Shown here: positions 1-8,700 of the stretch, in pieces
How the letters are laid out: every line of letters begins with the position of its first letter
Position numbering within the stretch: the stretch's first letter is position 1
From: Paracoccaceae bacterium
GTDB taxonomy: Bacteria; Pseudomonadota; Alphaproteobacteria; Rhodobacterales; Rhodobacteraceae
DNA length: 64,000 nt
Reading direction: 5' to 3'
Assembly (NCBI GenBank): GCA_021648025.1
Contig: JAKITO010000008.1
Span: 19,238-83,237, forward strand
Notes under the pieces: model-generated
What the model saw: only the letters and a program-made list of their open reading frames with translations
Told to the model about the DNA's origin: nothing
Database searches by the model: none
Made by a program: the position numbers and the translations under genes

Positions 1-229
1 CTATGACACTATGACACAAAGAAAATCACCCCGACTTACACGGCTGGATTTCGCGAGCGCGCCATTTCATGGCGTTGTTGGGACGCTGCAATAGAACGTC
101 CTTGGCAGAATTGAGTGTTCAGGGCTGGCGGTTAAACTGGGCGGTTTCATCAGCCCGGCCGAATTGCCGGGCCAGGTTACACCCAACCCCAAAAATGCCT
201 TATCGCGGTGTTGGCTTGTCCGGCAACGG
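1..229. other. Left-edge noncoding sequence
   Basis: No convincing gene is visible here. The stretch begins with a tandem 8-mer TATGACAC (2-9 and 10-17). An inverted repeat GCCCGGC/GCCGGGC lies at 153-159 and 166-172, downstream of the carbonic anhydrase gene on the minus strand. It has no T run on either side, so it is only a weak terminator candidate. Confidence 0.4.
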
Positions 230-850
230 TTAGTTGTCCGTCAGCGAGACAAACCCTTTTTCCGAGCTTTCAAACCGCGATAGCGTGCTTTGCGCCAGAT
301 CATAGTACCAGCCATGGATGGACAATGTGCCCTGGTCCACGCGTGATTTGATAAAGGGAAACGTCATCAGGTTTTGCAGCGACAGTTCAATTGCCGAATG
401 CTCGCACGCCTGATAACGGTTTTGCGCGTCTCCTGCCAGCGCGGCCTCACGGGCCGGTGCGGCCAGTGACATCCAATGGTCGATGAATGACTGGTTTTCA
501 GTATTGGGTTGTTTGTCCATCAAGGCGGCAATACCACCGCATTGGGCATGCCCGAGAACGACAATATCCGAAACATTCAATCCCGTCACAGCAAATTCCA
601 AAGCCGCACTTGTGCCATGGAAAAACCCGCCATCTTCACAGGGCGGCACCAGATTTGCGACATTTCGCACGACGAACAGTTCGCCCGGTGACGTGTCGAA
701 CACCACTGTCGGGTCAACACGGGAATCGCAGCACGATACCAACGCGATGCGCGGTGACTGGCCTTGTGCCAGAGTCAGCAGACGATCCCTGTTTTGCAAA
801 AAGTAACCCTTGCGGAACCTCTCGTAGCCCTTAACAAGTTCATTTGGCAT
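230..850 (-). CDS. Beta-class carbonic anhydrase
   Basis: Zinc enzyme interconverting CO2 and bicarbonate, expected in the cytoplasm. The 206-residue protein has the beta-class ligand motifs: CCDSR at residues 40-44 (Cys40, Asp42, Arg44) and HAQCGG at 101-106 (His101, Cys104). The conserved stretch ELFVVRNVAN follows the first motif. The frame stays open upstream to 1042, but I place the start at 850 because GGGGAAA sits just before this ATG and the family homology begins here (MPNELVKGYERF). Length fits the family. It stands alone; its neighbour on the same strand is a glycosyltransferase 327 bp upstream. Confidence 0.93.
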   Translation of the reverse strand: MPNELVKGYERFRKGYFLQNRDRLLTLAQGQSPRIALVSCCDSRVDPTVVFDTSPGELFVVRNVANLVPPCEDGGFFHGTSAALEFAVTGLNVSDIVVLGHAQCGGIAALMDKQPNTENQSFIDHWMSLAAPAREAALAGDAQNRYQACEHSAIELSLQNLMTFPFIKSRVDQGTLSIHGWYYDLAQSTLSRFESSEKGFVSLTDN

Positions 851-1176
851 TGTATTTTCCCCATTTCTGCCTGGCCCGGCGTTATATAGCCGGGTGCGAT
901 TACTTCCGTGATACAAAATTTTTCTTACCTGCGCCGAAACGAAACCAAACCGGCGACCACCTATAACAATGTGCTTTATTCGCGGCAATGAGAGAAGTTC
1001 GCGCGCCCGGACATTCGGAGGCCTTTCCATTCGGTCCGGCACCGGATGGACGGAAAATTCACCCGGATGTTGTCGGGATCACTGGCCAAATGACATTGAA
1101 ATACGCATTCAATCCGGATGAGACAGGCATCAAAATGATAAAGACTGCGACGGGGCGGGTTTTTGAGGCTACGGGA
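851..1176. other. Intergenic gap without gene
   Basis: This 326-bp gap separates carbonic anhydrase from the upstream glycosyltransferase gene. Apart from the inverted repeat at 875-894 I see no coding signal. Open frames that cross it lack family resemblance and ribosome binding sites. Confidence 0.5.
875..894 (-). promoter_or_regulatory. Possible promoter/operator of carbonic anhydrase gene
   Basis: An inverted repeat CCCGGC/GCCGGG encloses an AT core that reads TATATAAC on the minus strand, 25-44 bp upstream of the carbonic anhydrase start. The core resembles a -10 hexamer, so the repeat could be an operator over the promoter or a leader hairpin. I found no clear -35 element at standard spacing. 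Confidence 0.3.
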
Positions 1177-2964
1177 TCAGGCGTTGCCCGCATCCCAGGC
1201 ATTGTCAAAAATCCATTGTTTGCGGACCTGGAACTCAGGCTCTTGCAACAGAACCTCGATCCGGGCCTGATGTGCAGCACAGCAATCTTTGTGCAATTGC
1301 GCCAGAACCTTGTCTTGCATCAGCGCGGCCAGCTTTTTGCGAAAGCCACTTTGTTGGCGCGAAAAGCCGGACGTCGGTTCATAGTTGCGGTTGCGCATTC
1401 GCCAATAACGCTGTGACACCATCTTGTTGGCGACAACAACATCGCCACGGTACATTTTCACCAGATATGAGTTGAGCGAACGCAGCGGGAAGTGGTCAAG
1501 CACCAAGTAGTCATAGGTTCCGCGCACGTCAAGACCATTTTCATTGGCATCACGGTGCAGGCTCTCCAGTGGATTGCCAGACCCGTCAAGCCAGGTCACG
1601 GCACCGGCATCGTGGCGCAGGTCAGGCCGGTGATTGCGAATATACTCAAGCTTGTCACCTAGGCGCACGATGGTTTTCACGCCGCGTCTTGATTTTGCGG
1701 GGCCTGGGGTTTCACGTTGATGGCCTGGGAACTGCTCGGTCATAAGACCGGGTTCAAAGGCTTCCATATTATTGCTGCCATGGTTCAATTCACTGATCGA
1801 CAGGGCATCGAACGGCCCGGTTTTGGCCAGCAGGTCGTCCATATGTCCGGCACCGATACGGATATTGATAAACTCATCCACATCCATGGAAATATACAGG
1901 TCGGCGCGTTTGAATTCGGACAGATGCGGGGTATAGGCCAGCACATATTGTTGGAAGGCGGTGGCCTTTGTGGCCAGCGCCGGGTTGGGCAGGTGGCGCA
2001 ATTCGCCCATTTGATCCAGACGATCCAGCAACAGGTCGGTGCCATCGGTGCAATCATTGGTAAAGATCACATAGTTGTCGATGCCGATGGATTTGTGCCA
2101 GGCCAGCCATTCAAGGATGAACGGCCCTTCGTCTTTCATGCAGGTGGTGATCAGCACGTTGGCGGATTTGTCTTTCCAGGGCTTGTCAGTCAGATGGGCC
2201 AGATTGGGGTTTTGCGGCTTGGCAATCTTGGCTTGGTCGGGTTGGGCTGGGTTGATGGTGGCGGGTTTGGGCGCATTCTTGTCGCGCACAAAACACCGCA
2301 CCGATGACGGTTTGTCCGGCACCTGAAAGATCAGGCCTTTGTCCTGGATGCCTTTGGTGATGCTTTCGACGATGTCGGCACCGTAAACCTTGGGATGGAA
2401 TTCGACCACCATGGCACGGACCTGTGACAGGTCGGCCTCGTCAAACAGCCCCATTTCACCGCCTTCGATATCGCAGATAATGACGCTGGGGCGGGTTTCC
2501 GTGATCAGGGCGTGGATGCTGTAACACGGCAGGTGTTTCTTTTTCTCATAGGCCCGCGATTCTGGCTCCATGGATGAGGCCCAGAAATCAGCGCGCAAAT
2601 AGAACGGTGCGCGTTTACGATCCGAGGCGACAATCACGCCGTTGCGCAGATCAACGGTTTTGACGTTGTTCAAGGCATGGGTTTCGCGGATCACCGGGAT
2701 CAGGTCGGGGTTGGCCTCAATTGCGGTGACGGCCTCGACCCCGTCGACCAACGCGGCCACAGACGAGATCAGGCCAACACCGGCACCAAATTCCAACACC
2801 CGGTCGCCCGGTCGCAGGATTGCACGCAGCAATTCGCATTCACCCTTTTCATAGCGGTTGTTGCGCATGGGGCGTTCGATTTTCGGGGTGATGATATGCG
2901 GGACAAACGGGATCTTGATGCCGTTGGACTCGATAACTTCATCGTACTGAAGGGTTTGTGACAC
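1177..2964 (-). CDS. Fused FkbM methyltransferase / GT2-like glycosyltransferase
   Basis: A 595-residue two-domain protein. Residues about 45-230 form an FkbM-type SAM-dependent methyltransferase, with the SAM loop LEFGAGVG at 57-64 and an acidic IICDIEGGEMGLF segment. After a linker rich in Pro, Lys and Gln (about 230-265) comes a glycosyltransferase of the Glyco_tranf_2_4/DUF23 type, starting NVLITTCMKDEGPFILEWLA and continuing HKSIGIDNYVIFTNDCTDGT, with a later YISMDVDEFI metal-binding motif. The fusion suggests one enzyme that transfers and O-methylates a sugar in a surface glycan, but acceptor and sugar are unknown. The start is GTG with no strong ribosome binding site. No glycan cluster flanks it. 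Confidence 0.85.
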   Translation of the reverse strand: MSQTLQYDEVIESNGIKIPFVPHIITPKIERPMRNNRYEKGECELLRAILRPGDRVLEFGAGVGLISSVAALVDGVEAVTAIEANPDLIPVIRETHALNNVKTVDLRNGVIVASDRKRAPFYLRADFWASSMEPESRAYEKKKHLPCYSIHALITETRPSVIICDIEGGEMGLFDEADLSQVRAMVVEFHPKVYGADIVESITKGIQDKGLIFQVPDKPSSVRCFVRDKNAPKPATINPAQPDQAKIAKPQNPNLAHLTDKPWKDKSANVLITTCMKDEGPFILEWLAWHKSIGIDNYVIFTNDCTDGTDLLLDRLDQMGELRHLPNPALATKATAFQQYVLAYTPHLSEFKRADLYISMDVDEFINIRIGAGHMDDLLAKTGPFDALSISELNHGSNNMEAFEPGLMTEQFPGHQRETPGPAKSRRGVKTIVRLGDKLEYIRNHRPDLRHDAGAVTWLDGSGNPLESLHRDANENGLDVRGTYDYLVLDHFPLRSLNSYLVKMYRGDVVVANKMVSQRYWRMRNRNYEPTSGFSRQQSGFRKKLAALMQDKVLAQLHKDCCAAHQARIEVLLQEPEFQVRKQWIFDNAWDAGNA

Positions 2965-3118
2965 TTGAATACTGCTTTTGCTTTATGGGTGATTGATCGG
3001 CTCTTACGGCCGATTTACCTGTTGGCCTGATCCTAACCAATTGCGAATTGCCTGCATAGGGGGGCACGCCAGCGGGCCGATTGTCGCCAGGTCTGATGCC
3101 TGATTGCGCACTTTGCAT

Positions 3119-3502
3119 CTATGATTGGGGGTATGCGCCCAGGATGTCTCCATCCCCGGATTTGCCGGGCAAGGCGCGAACGATGGGGCGGCCAATGCGG
3201 GCCACCAGGTCAACCAGCGGCATGCCAAGAAAGCGAAAGCTGCACACGCGTGCGCCGGTCTGCTGGCAGGTCAGGAACAGGCGCCCGTCCCGCATGGCCA
3301 GCCCGTACCCTTTGATTCGCAGCCGGTCTGTCAGTGTCGACCAATTGGACGACTGCATGATCGCCGGGTAAAGCATGGCGCGAAACATTGCGGCGGTTTC
3401 ACTGTCCACGGGCGGGGCATCAAGATTGCTTGAGGTCACGCGCCGGTGCCAGTGTGGCGTCGAACGAGAGGCGTCTGTCTCGGGTGGCTGAGGTCTGTTC
3501 AT
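3119..3502 (-). CDS. Small conserved-type hypothetical protein
   Basis: A 127-residue protein I do not recognise. The N-terminal third is polar and probably disordered. The rest is compact (TLTDRLRIKGYGLAMRDGRL, then FRFLGMPLVDLVARIGRPIV), which looks like one small folded domain. It has no signal peptide and no membrane segment. The ATG at 3502 has GGAG about nine bases upstream. It sits between ctaD and the glycosyltransferase, all on the minus strand, with 180-bp gaps on the ctaD side, so co-transcription is uncertain. Confidence 0.6.
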   Translation of the reverse strand: MNRPQPPETDASRSTPHWHRRVTSSNLDAPPVDSETAAMFRAMLYPAIMQSSNWSTLTDRLRIKGYGLAMRDGRLFLTCQQTGARVCSFRFLGMPLVDLVARIGRPIVRALPGKSGDGDILGAYPQS

Positions 3503-3683
3503 GGCTTCTGGCTCCGGCTTTTGATCAAATTTGTTGTGTCCCCCGGGTCGTGCGGATCAGCGGCAGGTCATTAATCGGCGGCAGTCATGCAGCCCGGTCC
3601 GTGTGGTTGAGTATTGCCAACGATTGTGCCGATTCTGAGATCAAGGTGGGGAATTCTTTGGGCAACCCCTTTGGTCAAACCAA

Positions 3684-3713
3684 AACGGGCCCCGGCAATT
3701 GCCGGGGCCCGTT
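3684..3713 (-). terminator. Rho-independent terminator after ctaD
   Basis: A near-perfect hairpin ACGGGCCCCGGC-AATT-GCCGGGGCCCGT flanked by A/T runs on both sides, 25 bp past the ctaD stop. The minus-strand T run is GTTTTG. It could work in both directions. Confidence 0.85.
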
Positions 3714-3738
3714 TTTGATGTTCTGTCTGGCCTGCGAT

Positions 3739-5412
3739 CTAATGCGAGACCGGCTTGTCCCATTCTTCCTGCTTTGGCAGAATCTCGAACGTATGTTCGG
3801 GCGGCGGGCAGGACAGGGACCATTCCAGCGTATCGGCGTATTCGTTCCAATAGTTGTTCTCGGTGATCTTGGCACCGCGCGTCAGTGTGTACCAGATGAC
3901 CCCGAAGAAAAACAGGAACGATCCAAACGACAGGAACGCGCCAATGCTCGACCAGTAGTTCCAAAGGGCAAATGCCTCGGGATAGTCGATATAGCGACGC
4001 GGCATGCCCTGACGGCCCAGAAAGTGCTGAGGATAAAAGGTCAGGTTGGCACCGACGAAGAAGGTCCAGAAATGCAGCTTGCCCGCCCATTCAGGATACT
4101 GACGGCCCGACATCTTGCCGATGTAATAGTAGATACCGGCAAAGATGGTAAACACTGCTCCAAGGCTCATTACATAGTGGAAATGCGCCACAACATAGTA
4201 GGTGTCATGATAAACCCGGTCCACGGCTGCCTGAGAAAGCACAACGCCGGTCACGCCACCAACAGTGAACAGGATCAAAAAGCCAAGGGCAAACAGCATC
4301 GGCGTCTTGAACTCAATGGAGCCGCCCCACATGGTGGCGATCCAACTGAACACCTTGACGCCTGTTGGCACCGCAATGACCATCGTGGCCAGCATGAAAT
4401 AGGCCTGTTGATCCAGACTCATACCGACTGTGTACATGTGGTGTGCCCAGACGACAAAGCCAAGACCGCCAATGGCGATCAGCGCCCAGACCATCGGCAG
4501 ATAACCGAACAACGGTTTGCGGCTGAAGGTCGAGATAACGTGGCTGATGATGCCAAAGCCGGGCAGGATCACGATGTACACTTCCGGGTGGCCAAAGAAC
4601 CACAGGATATGTTGGTACAGCACCGGATCGCCGCCGCCAGCAGGGTCAAAGAAGGTGAAACCAAAGTTGCGGTCCATCAGTAACATGGTGATCGCACCCG
4701 CCAGAACCGGCAGGCTCAGCAGGATCAGCCAGGCAGTAATAAAGATCGACCAGGCAAACAGTGGCACTTTGAACAGGGTCATTCCCGGTGCACGCATGTT
4801 CAGGAACGTGGTGATCATGTTGATCGCGCCCAGGATCGAACTGGCGCCAGACAGGTGTACGGCAAAGATCGCCAGATCCATTGCCATGCCGCTTTCGTTG
4901 CTGGAAAGCGGCGGATACAACAGCCAGCCAACGCCTGAACCCAGTTGTCCGTCACCACCGGGTGACAACATCGAGGCCACACCCATGGTCAACGCCGCAA
5001 TATACATCCAGAACGACAGGTTGTTCATCCGCGGGAACGCCATATCCGGCGCGCCAATCTGCAAGGGCATGAAATAATTGCCAAACCCGCCGAACAGGGC
5101 GGGGATGACCACAAGGAACATCATCAGCACGCCGTGATAGGTGATCAGTACGTTCCAAAGGTGGCCATTGGGCGTACACACAGAATTCGCATCGGCGAAC
5201 ATCCGCGCGCCTTCCATGCACATGTACTGAACGCCCGGCTCCATAAGCTCCATACGCATATAGATGGTGAATGACACGGCAATGAACCCGGCCAGCGCCG
5301 AAGCGACCAGATAGAGAATGCCAATATCTTTATGGTTCGTGGACATGAACCAACGGACGAAAAAGCTGCGCTCGTCGCCGTGATCATCCCCATGAATGGC
5401 TGCGTCTGCCAT
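3739..5412 (-). CDS. ctaD: Cytochrome c oxidase subunit I (aa3 type)
   Basis: Catalytic core of the terminal oxidase in the inner membrane; it reduces O2 to water with electrons from cytochrome c and pumps protons. The 557 residues match the family length and show 12 hydrophobic segments. Key motifs are HPEVYI (CuB His and the cross-linked Tyr), HHMYTVG (the CuB His pair) and [12 protein letters not shown] (haem ligands). The ATG at 5412 is preceded by AGGAGG at ideal spacing. No other oxidase subunits are adjacent, so ctaBCE must lie elsewhere; solitary ctaD genes occur in Rhodobacterales. A strong terminator follows. Confidence 0.98.
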   Translation of the reverse strand: MADAAIHGDDHGDERSFFVRWFMSTNHKDIGILYLVASALAGFIAVSFTIYMRMELMEPGVQYMCMEGARMFADANSVCTPNGHLWNVLITYHGVLMMFLVVIPALFGGFGNYFMPLQIGAPDMAFPRMNNLSFWMYIAALTMGVASMLSPGGDGQLGSGVGWLLYPPLSSNESGMAMDLAIFAVHLSGASSILGAINMITTFLNMRAPGMTLFKVPLFAWSIFITAWLILLSLPVLAGAITMLLMDRNFGFTFFDPAGGGDPVLYQHILWFFGHPEVYIVILPGFGIISHVISTFSRKPLFGYLPMVWALIAIGGLGFVVWAHHMYTVGMSLDQQAYFMLATMVIAVPTGVKVFSWIATMWGGSIEFKTPMLFALGFLILFTVGGVTGVVLSQAAVDRVYHDTYYVVAHFHYVMSLGAVFTIFAGIYYYIGKMSGRQYPEWAGKLHFWTFFVGANLTFYPQHFLGRQGMPRRYIDYPEAFALWNYWSSIGAFLSFGSFLFFFGVIWYTLTRGAKITENNYWNEYADTLEWSLSCPPPEHTFEILPKQEEWDKPVSH

Positions 5413-5729
5413 TGCGTGCCTCCTATAGCAGTGGGCACATTTCCCCGAAAGGACGTGTGCAAGTTGAAAGAGGTTCTAAAGCGGTGTCTGTTTGGCATCA
5501 ATGGCCATCTTGGATTCTGGCCGGGATATATTGCCGCGCCTGTATCTGGCACAGGATGGATCGTTGGGGGGGGATGACCCGTTCCACCGCTGCCAAAGCC
5601 GGGTGATTGCAATAAACCAATCTTTGTACAGGTAGGTTTAGGAACGTGTTCCTGCTTGACCATCAAGCAGGGGGTCAGCAAGAATTGCAAGGCAACCGAC
5701 TTCAAAGACTCTGCAAAGGATACTGGTCC
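5413..5729. other. Divergent promoter region between ctaD and the HIT gene
   Basis: This 317-bp gap separates two diverging genes. It contains a run of eight G (about 5566-5573), a short palindrome AGGAACGTGTTCCT (about 5640-5653) and a hairpin TGCTTGA-CCA-TCAAGCA just after it. Both hairpins would lie in the leader of the HIT-NUDIX transcript or at its promoter. No gene is visible. Confidence 0.4.
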
Positions 5730-6146
5730 ATGAGCTATGACAATGACAACATATTCGCCAAAATCCTGGCGGGGGAATTGCCTTGTTACAAAATCTATGA
5801 GGATGAGGGCACATTTGCCTTTCTTGACATTATGCCCCGCGCCGATGGGCATCTTCTGGTGATTCCCAAAACCCCGGCCCGCAATTTGCTGGATGCCAAC
5901 CCGGACCAGATGGCGGCGGTGATGGCAACGGTGCAAAAGCTGTCAAAGGCCGCCATGCGTGCGTTTGCGGCGGGTGGCATCACTATCCAGCAGTTCAACG
6001 AAGCTGCCGGCGGGCAAGAGGTGTACCATCTGCATGTCCATGTGTTACCACGCCACAAAGGCCAGGCTTTGCGCCCACCGGGAACCATGGCGGACGCGGA
6101 TATCCTGTCGGGCCACGTGGAAAAGATGCGGGCGGCTTTGGAGTAA
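5730..6146 (+). CDS. HIT family nucleotide hydrolase
   Basis: A 138-residue histidine triad protein, a family that hydrolyses AMP-lysine, AMP-NH2 and similar nucleoside phosphoramidates in the cytoplasm. The triad is clear: HLHVHVLP with His100, His102 and His104. Other family blocks are NIFAKILAGELPCYKIYEDE near the N terminus and FLDIMPRADGHLLVIPK. The ATG at 5730 has AAAGGA ten bases upstream; a longer open frame from 5646 lacks this. The stop is 6 bp before the NUDIX start, so the two nucleotide-cleaving enzymes are probably one operon. Confidence 0.93.
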   Translation: MSYDNDNIFAKILAGELPCYKIYEDEGTFAFLDIMPRADGHLLVIPKTPARNLLDANPDQMAAVMATVQKLSKAAMRAFAAGGITIQQFNEAAGGQEVYHLHVHVLPRHKGQALRPPGTMADADILSGHVEKMRAALE

Positions 6147-6152
6147 AGCGCC

Positions 6153-6581
6153 GTGCGGTTCAAGATCATTCCCGAGGTGCATCTGATTCTGAGGCAGGGG
6201 ACCAGCCTGCTGATGCTGCGCCGATTTCAGACCGGCTATATGGATGGGTTTTACAGCCTTGTGGCCGGGCATGTGGATGGCGGCGAGACCTTTCGCGCTG
6301 CCATGGCACGCGAGGCGCAGGAAGAGGCGGGGCTTTTGATCGCGCCGGATGATCTGGCACTGGTGCATACGCTGCACCGGTTTGAGGGCGAGGAACGATT
6401 GTCGCTGTTCTTTGAGGCCGCGCAATGGCAAGGTAAGCCGGTGAATATGGAACCCGGGAAATGTGATGCAATGGGGTGGCAGGATGTGGGTGATCTGCCG
6501 GGCAACATTGTGCCGTATGTGCGCGCGTCGATTGGTCATGTCCTCGCAGGCCAAGGGTATTCCGAGTTTGGCTGGGCCTGA
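6153..6581 (+). CDS. NUDIX hydrolase
   Basis: A 142-residue NUDIX protein, likely cleaving a nucleoside diphosphate derivative; the substrate cannot be told from sequence. The NUDIX box [20 protein letters not shown], continued by AGL, carries the REAQEEAG core with its metal-binding glutamates (about residues 38-60). The start is GTG at 6153, 6 bp after the HIT stop, which suggests translational coupling. An alternative role in oxidised nucleotide clean-up is possible. Confidence 0.9.
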   Translation: MRFKIIPEVHLILRQGTSLLMLRRFQTGYMDGFYSLVAGHVDGGETFRAAMAREAQEEAGLLIAPDDLALVHTLHRFEGEERLSLFFEAAQWQGKPVNMEPGKCDAMGWQDVGDLPGNIVPYVRASIGHVLAGQGYSEFGWA

Positions 6582-6615
6582 ATGTTAGCCCAAGACTGCC
6601 CGGCATCGTCAAGCA

Positions 6616-8133
6616 TCAATCGCCGTCGGCAATGCCACGTGCGCGGGCTTTGGCGATCCGCGCGCGCAGGCTGGGCAACACCATCAACAGCAGGGCGATG
6701 ACCAGCAGACCCATGGTCATGGGGCGTTCGATCACGAAACTGATACCGTCATAAAGTTGCATCGAGCGGGCAAAATTATCTTCCAGCATCCGCCCCAGAA
6801 TAAATCCGATCAGCAAGGGCGCCAACGGATAGTCGGCAAAGCGCAGCACCGTGGCGGCGACGCCCATGCCCACAAGGATAAGCAGTTCGGTGGCATTGTT
6901 CTGGCCGATATAGGCCCCCATCAGGGTGAAGAACAGGATGAACGGGATCAGGAATGTGCGCGGTATGGCAAGGATTTTGGCAATATAGGGGATCAAAGGC
7001 AGGTTCAGGATCAGCAACACCAGATTGCCGATATACATCGAAATGATCACCGCCCAAAAGATTTCCGGGCTATCAATCATCAACCTTGGTCCGGGGCTGA
7101 CATTCAACGCAATCAGCGCCCCCAACAGGATCGCCGTGGTGCCTGACCCGGGAATGCCCAGCGTCAGCAACGGCACAAACGACCCGGTACAGGCGGCATT
7201 ATTGGCCGCCTCAGGTGCGGCAAGGCCTTTGACCGAGCCATGGCCGAACTCGGCCTGTTCGTGTTTCGGGGCGATGTTGCGTTCAACCGCATAGCCCAGA
7301 AATGACGCGATGGTGGCGCCGGCACCGGGCAAAACGCCGATAAAGAAGCCTTGCAATGATTGGCGGCCAATCACCGGGGCAATGGCGCGGGCTTCGGCGC
7401 GGGTTATGCGCAGGTCGGTGATCTTGCCGCTGGCCCCTGCGGGGTCGGACCGGGCCGGGTTCATCACCAGAAACAGGGCTTCTGGCAAGGCGAACATCGC
7501 CATGGCCAGGGTGATAAAGCTGAACCCCGATTGCAGATCAAGCAGGCCGAAAGTAAAGCGGGGCAGGTTGTATAACGCGCCCTCTCCGACGGTGGCCATC
7601 ATCAGGCCCAGAACCGTCATCAGGATCGCCTTGCCAACCTGTCCGGTGCCGGCAAACGCGGCAATGGCCGACAGGCCCACCACCATCAGGGCGAAATATT
7701 CGGCCGAATGAAACAAAAGTGCGACGTTGGACAGCATCGGCGCGAATATCATCAACAGGATCGCCCCGATGGTGCCCCCGGCAAACGACGCAATCGCGGC
7801 AATCGTCAACGCCTTGCCGGCCTTGCCTGCGCGCGCCATCGGATAGCCGTCGAACGAGGTGGCAACCGTGCCGGCCACGCCGGGGGCATTCAGCAGGATC
7901 GACGAGGTTGATCCGCCAAAGATCGCGCCGTAATACACCCCGGCCAACAGGATCAGGGCCGTGGAGGGGTCGCCAATGCTGATGGCGACAGGGATCATGA
8001 TGGCAATGATCGACATCGGCCCAAGGCCGGGCAACATGCCGATGAAGGTACCGATCAGGCAACCGCCGATGACCATCAGAATGTTGGTAAGCGACAGCGC
8101 CGTGGTCAGGCCAATCAGGATACCTTCAAGCAT
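6616..8133 (-). CDS. tctA: Tripartite tricarboxylate transporter, large membrane subunit
   Basis: A 505-residue, highly hydrophobic protein of the TctA family, the large permease subunit that works with TctB and the periplasmic binding protein TctC to import carboxylates such as citrate. Family signatures include MLPGLGPMSIIAIMIPVAIS near residue 33 and the repeated GxxPGxGxT-type loop (IGVLPGAGATIASFLGYAVE) in the second half. Last gene of the tctC-tctB-tctA operon, 15 bp after tctB. The start ATG is at 8133. The true substrate is unknown; no TctDE two-component genes flank it. Confidence 0.95.
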   Translation of the reverse strand: MLEGILIGLTTALSLTNILMVIGGCLIGTFIGMLPGLGPMSIIAIMIPVAISIGDPSTALILLAGVYYGAIFGGSTSSILLNAPGVAGTVATSFDGYPMARAGKAGKALTIAAIASFAGGTIGAILLMIFAPMLSNVALLFHSAEYFALMVVGLSAIAAFAGTGQVGKAILMTVLGLMMATVGEGALYNLPRFTFGLLDLQSGFSFITLAMAMFALPEALFLVMNPARSDPAGASGKITDLRITRAEARAIAPVIGRQSLQGFFIGVLPGAGATIASFLGYAVERNIAPKHEQAEFGHGSVKGLAAPEAANNAACTGSFVPLLTLGIPGSGTTAILLGALIALNVSPGPRLMIDSPEIFWAVIISMYIGNLVLLILNLPLIPYIAKILAIPRTFLIPFILFFTLMGAYIGQNNATELLILVGMGVAATVLRFADYPLAPLLIGFILGRMLEDNFARSMQLYDGISFVIERPMTMGLLVIALLLMVLPSLRARIAKARARGIADGD

Positions 8134-8148
8134 GTGTATTTACCCATT

Positions 8149-8634
8149 CTATCCCATGAAAAACGGCCAGGGGCGCAGGAATATGCCCAACACCTCCTGA
8201 ACCAGATACCAGATCAGGCCGGTGGCCAGCGCCACAACCGGTATCAATATGTGGAACCGGCGTTCGCCCAACAATGTCGCGCCAATAATCAGGAACCCGA
8301 ACGTCGAGATCAGAAACCCTGCCGGGCGCAGGAGCAGCGCATAAGCCACCATCAGGCACAAAAGAGCGATGGCCTGACCGACTTTGTATTCCCCAAGGCG
8401 GCGGTAATCCATGTCCGGTTTCTTGACCCGACCCGGGGCTTTCTCAAACCCCAGCAGGATCACCAAAGCGGCTAGGGTCGCCATGACTGACAGCACCTTG
8501 GGGAATGTGCTGGGCCAGATCGGATTGCGCTGCATGAACGGCGGCAGGCTGGCATCCATGGTGAACCAGGCCGTATAGCCATAGATCAGCGATACCCCCA
8601 GAATGATCAGCGCGATCCAGCGGTCAAGCGCCAT
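8149..8634 (-). CDS. tctB: Tripartite tricarboxylate transporter, small membrane subunit
   Basis: A 161-residue TctB-like protein with about four membrane segments (for example WIALIILGVSLIYGYTAWF near the N terminus and paired helices at about 95-135). It is the poorly conserved small subunit of a TctABC importer. Placement between tctC and tctA supports the call more than sequence does. A GC-rich hairpin lies in the gap upstream. Confidence 0.88.
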   Translation of the reverse strand: MALDRWIALIILGVSLIYGYTAWFTMDASLPPFMQRNPIWPSTFPKVLSVMATLAALVILLGFEKAPGRVKKPDMDYRRLGEYKVGQAIALLCLMVAYALLLRPAGFLISTFGFLIIGATLLGERRFHILIPVVALATGLIWYLVQEVLGIFLRPWPFFMG

Positions 8635-8664
8635 AAAGAACCTCCCCCCGCCTTCAATAGGATG

Positions 8665-8688
8665 GTAGGGCGGGGTTAACCCCGCCGC
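8665..8688. repeat. GC-rich hairpin repeat, copy 1 (tctC-tctB gap)
   Basis: GTAGGGCGGGGTT-AA-CCCCGCC forms a stem (about 8669-8686) in the 66-bp gap between tctC and tctB. Nearly the same element occurs at 57732-57756. In this operon the hairpin could protect the tctC part of the mRNA and so favour excess binding protein. Confidence 0.6.
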
Positions 8689-8700
8689 ACCGGCTGGGAT

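Noticed and set aside
851..1042. Longer carbonic anhydrase start at 1042
   Set aside because: The extra 64 residues lack family homology, and the ribosome binding site favours the ATG at 850.
3388..4683. Long plus-strand open frame over ctaD
   Set aside because: It is antisense to a clear cytochrome oxidase gene and its translation has no family pattern; it reflects GC-rich codon use.
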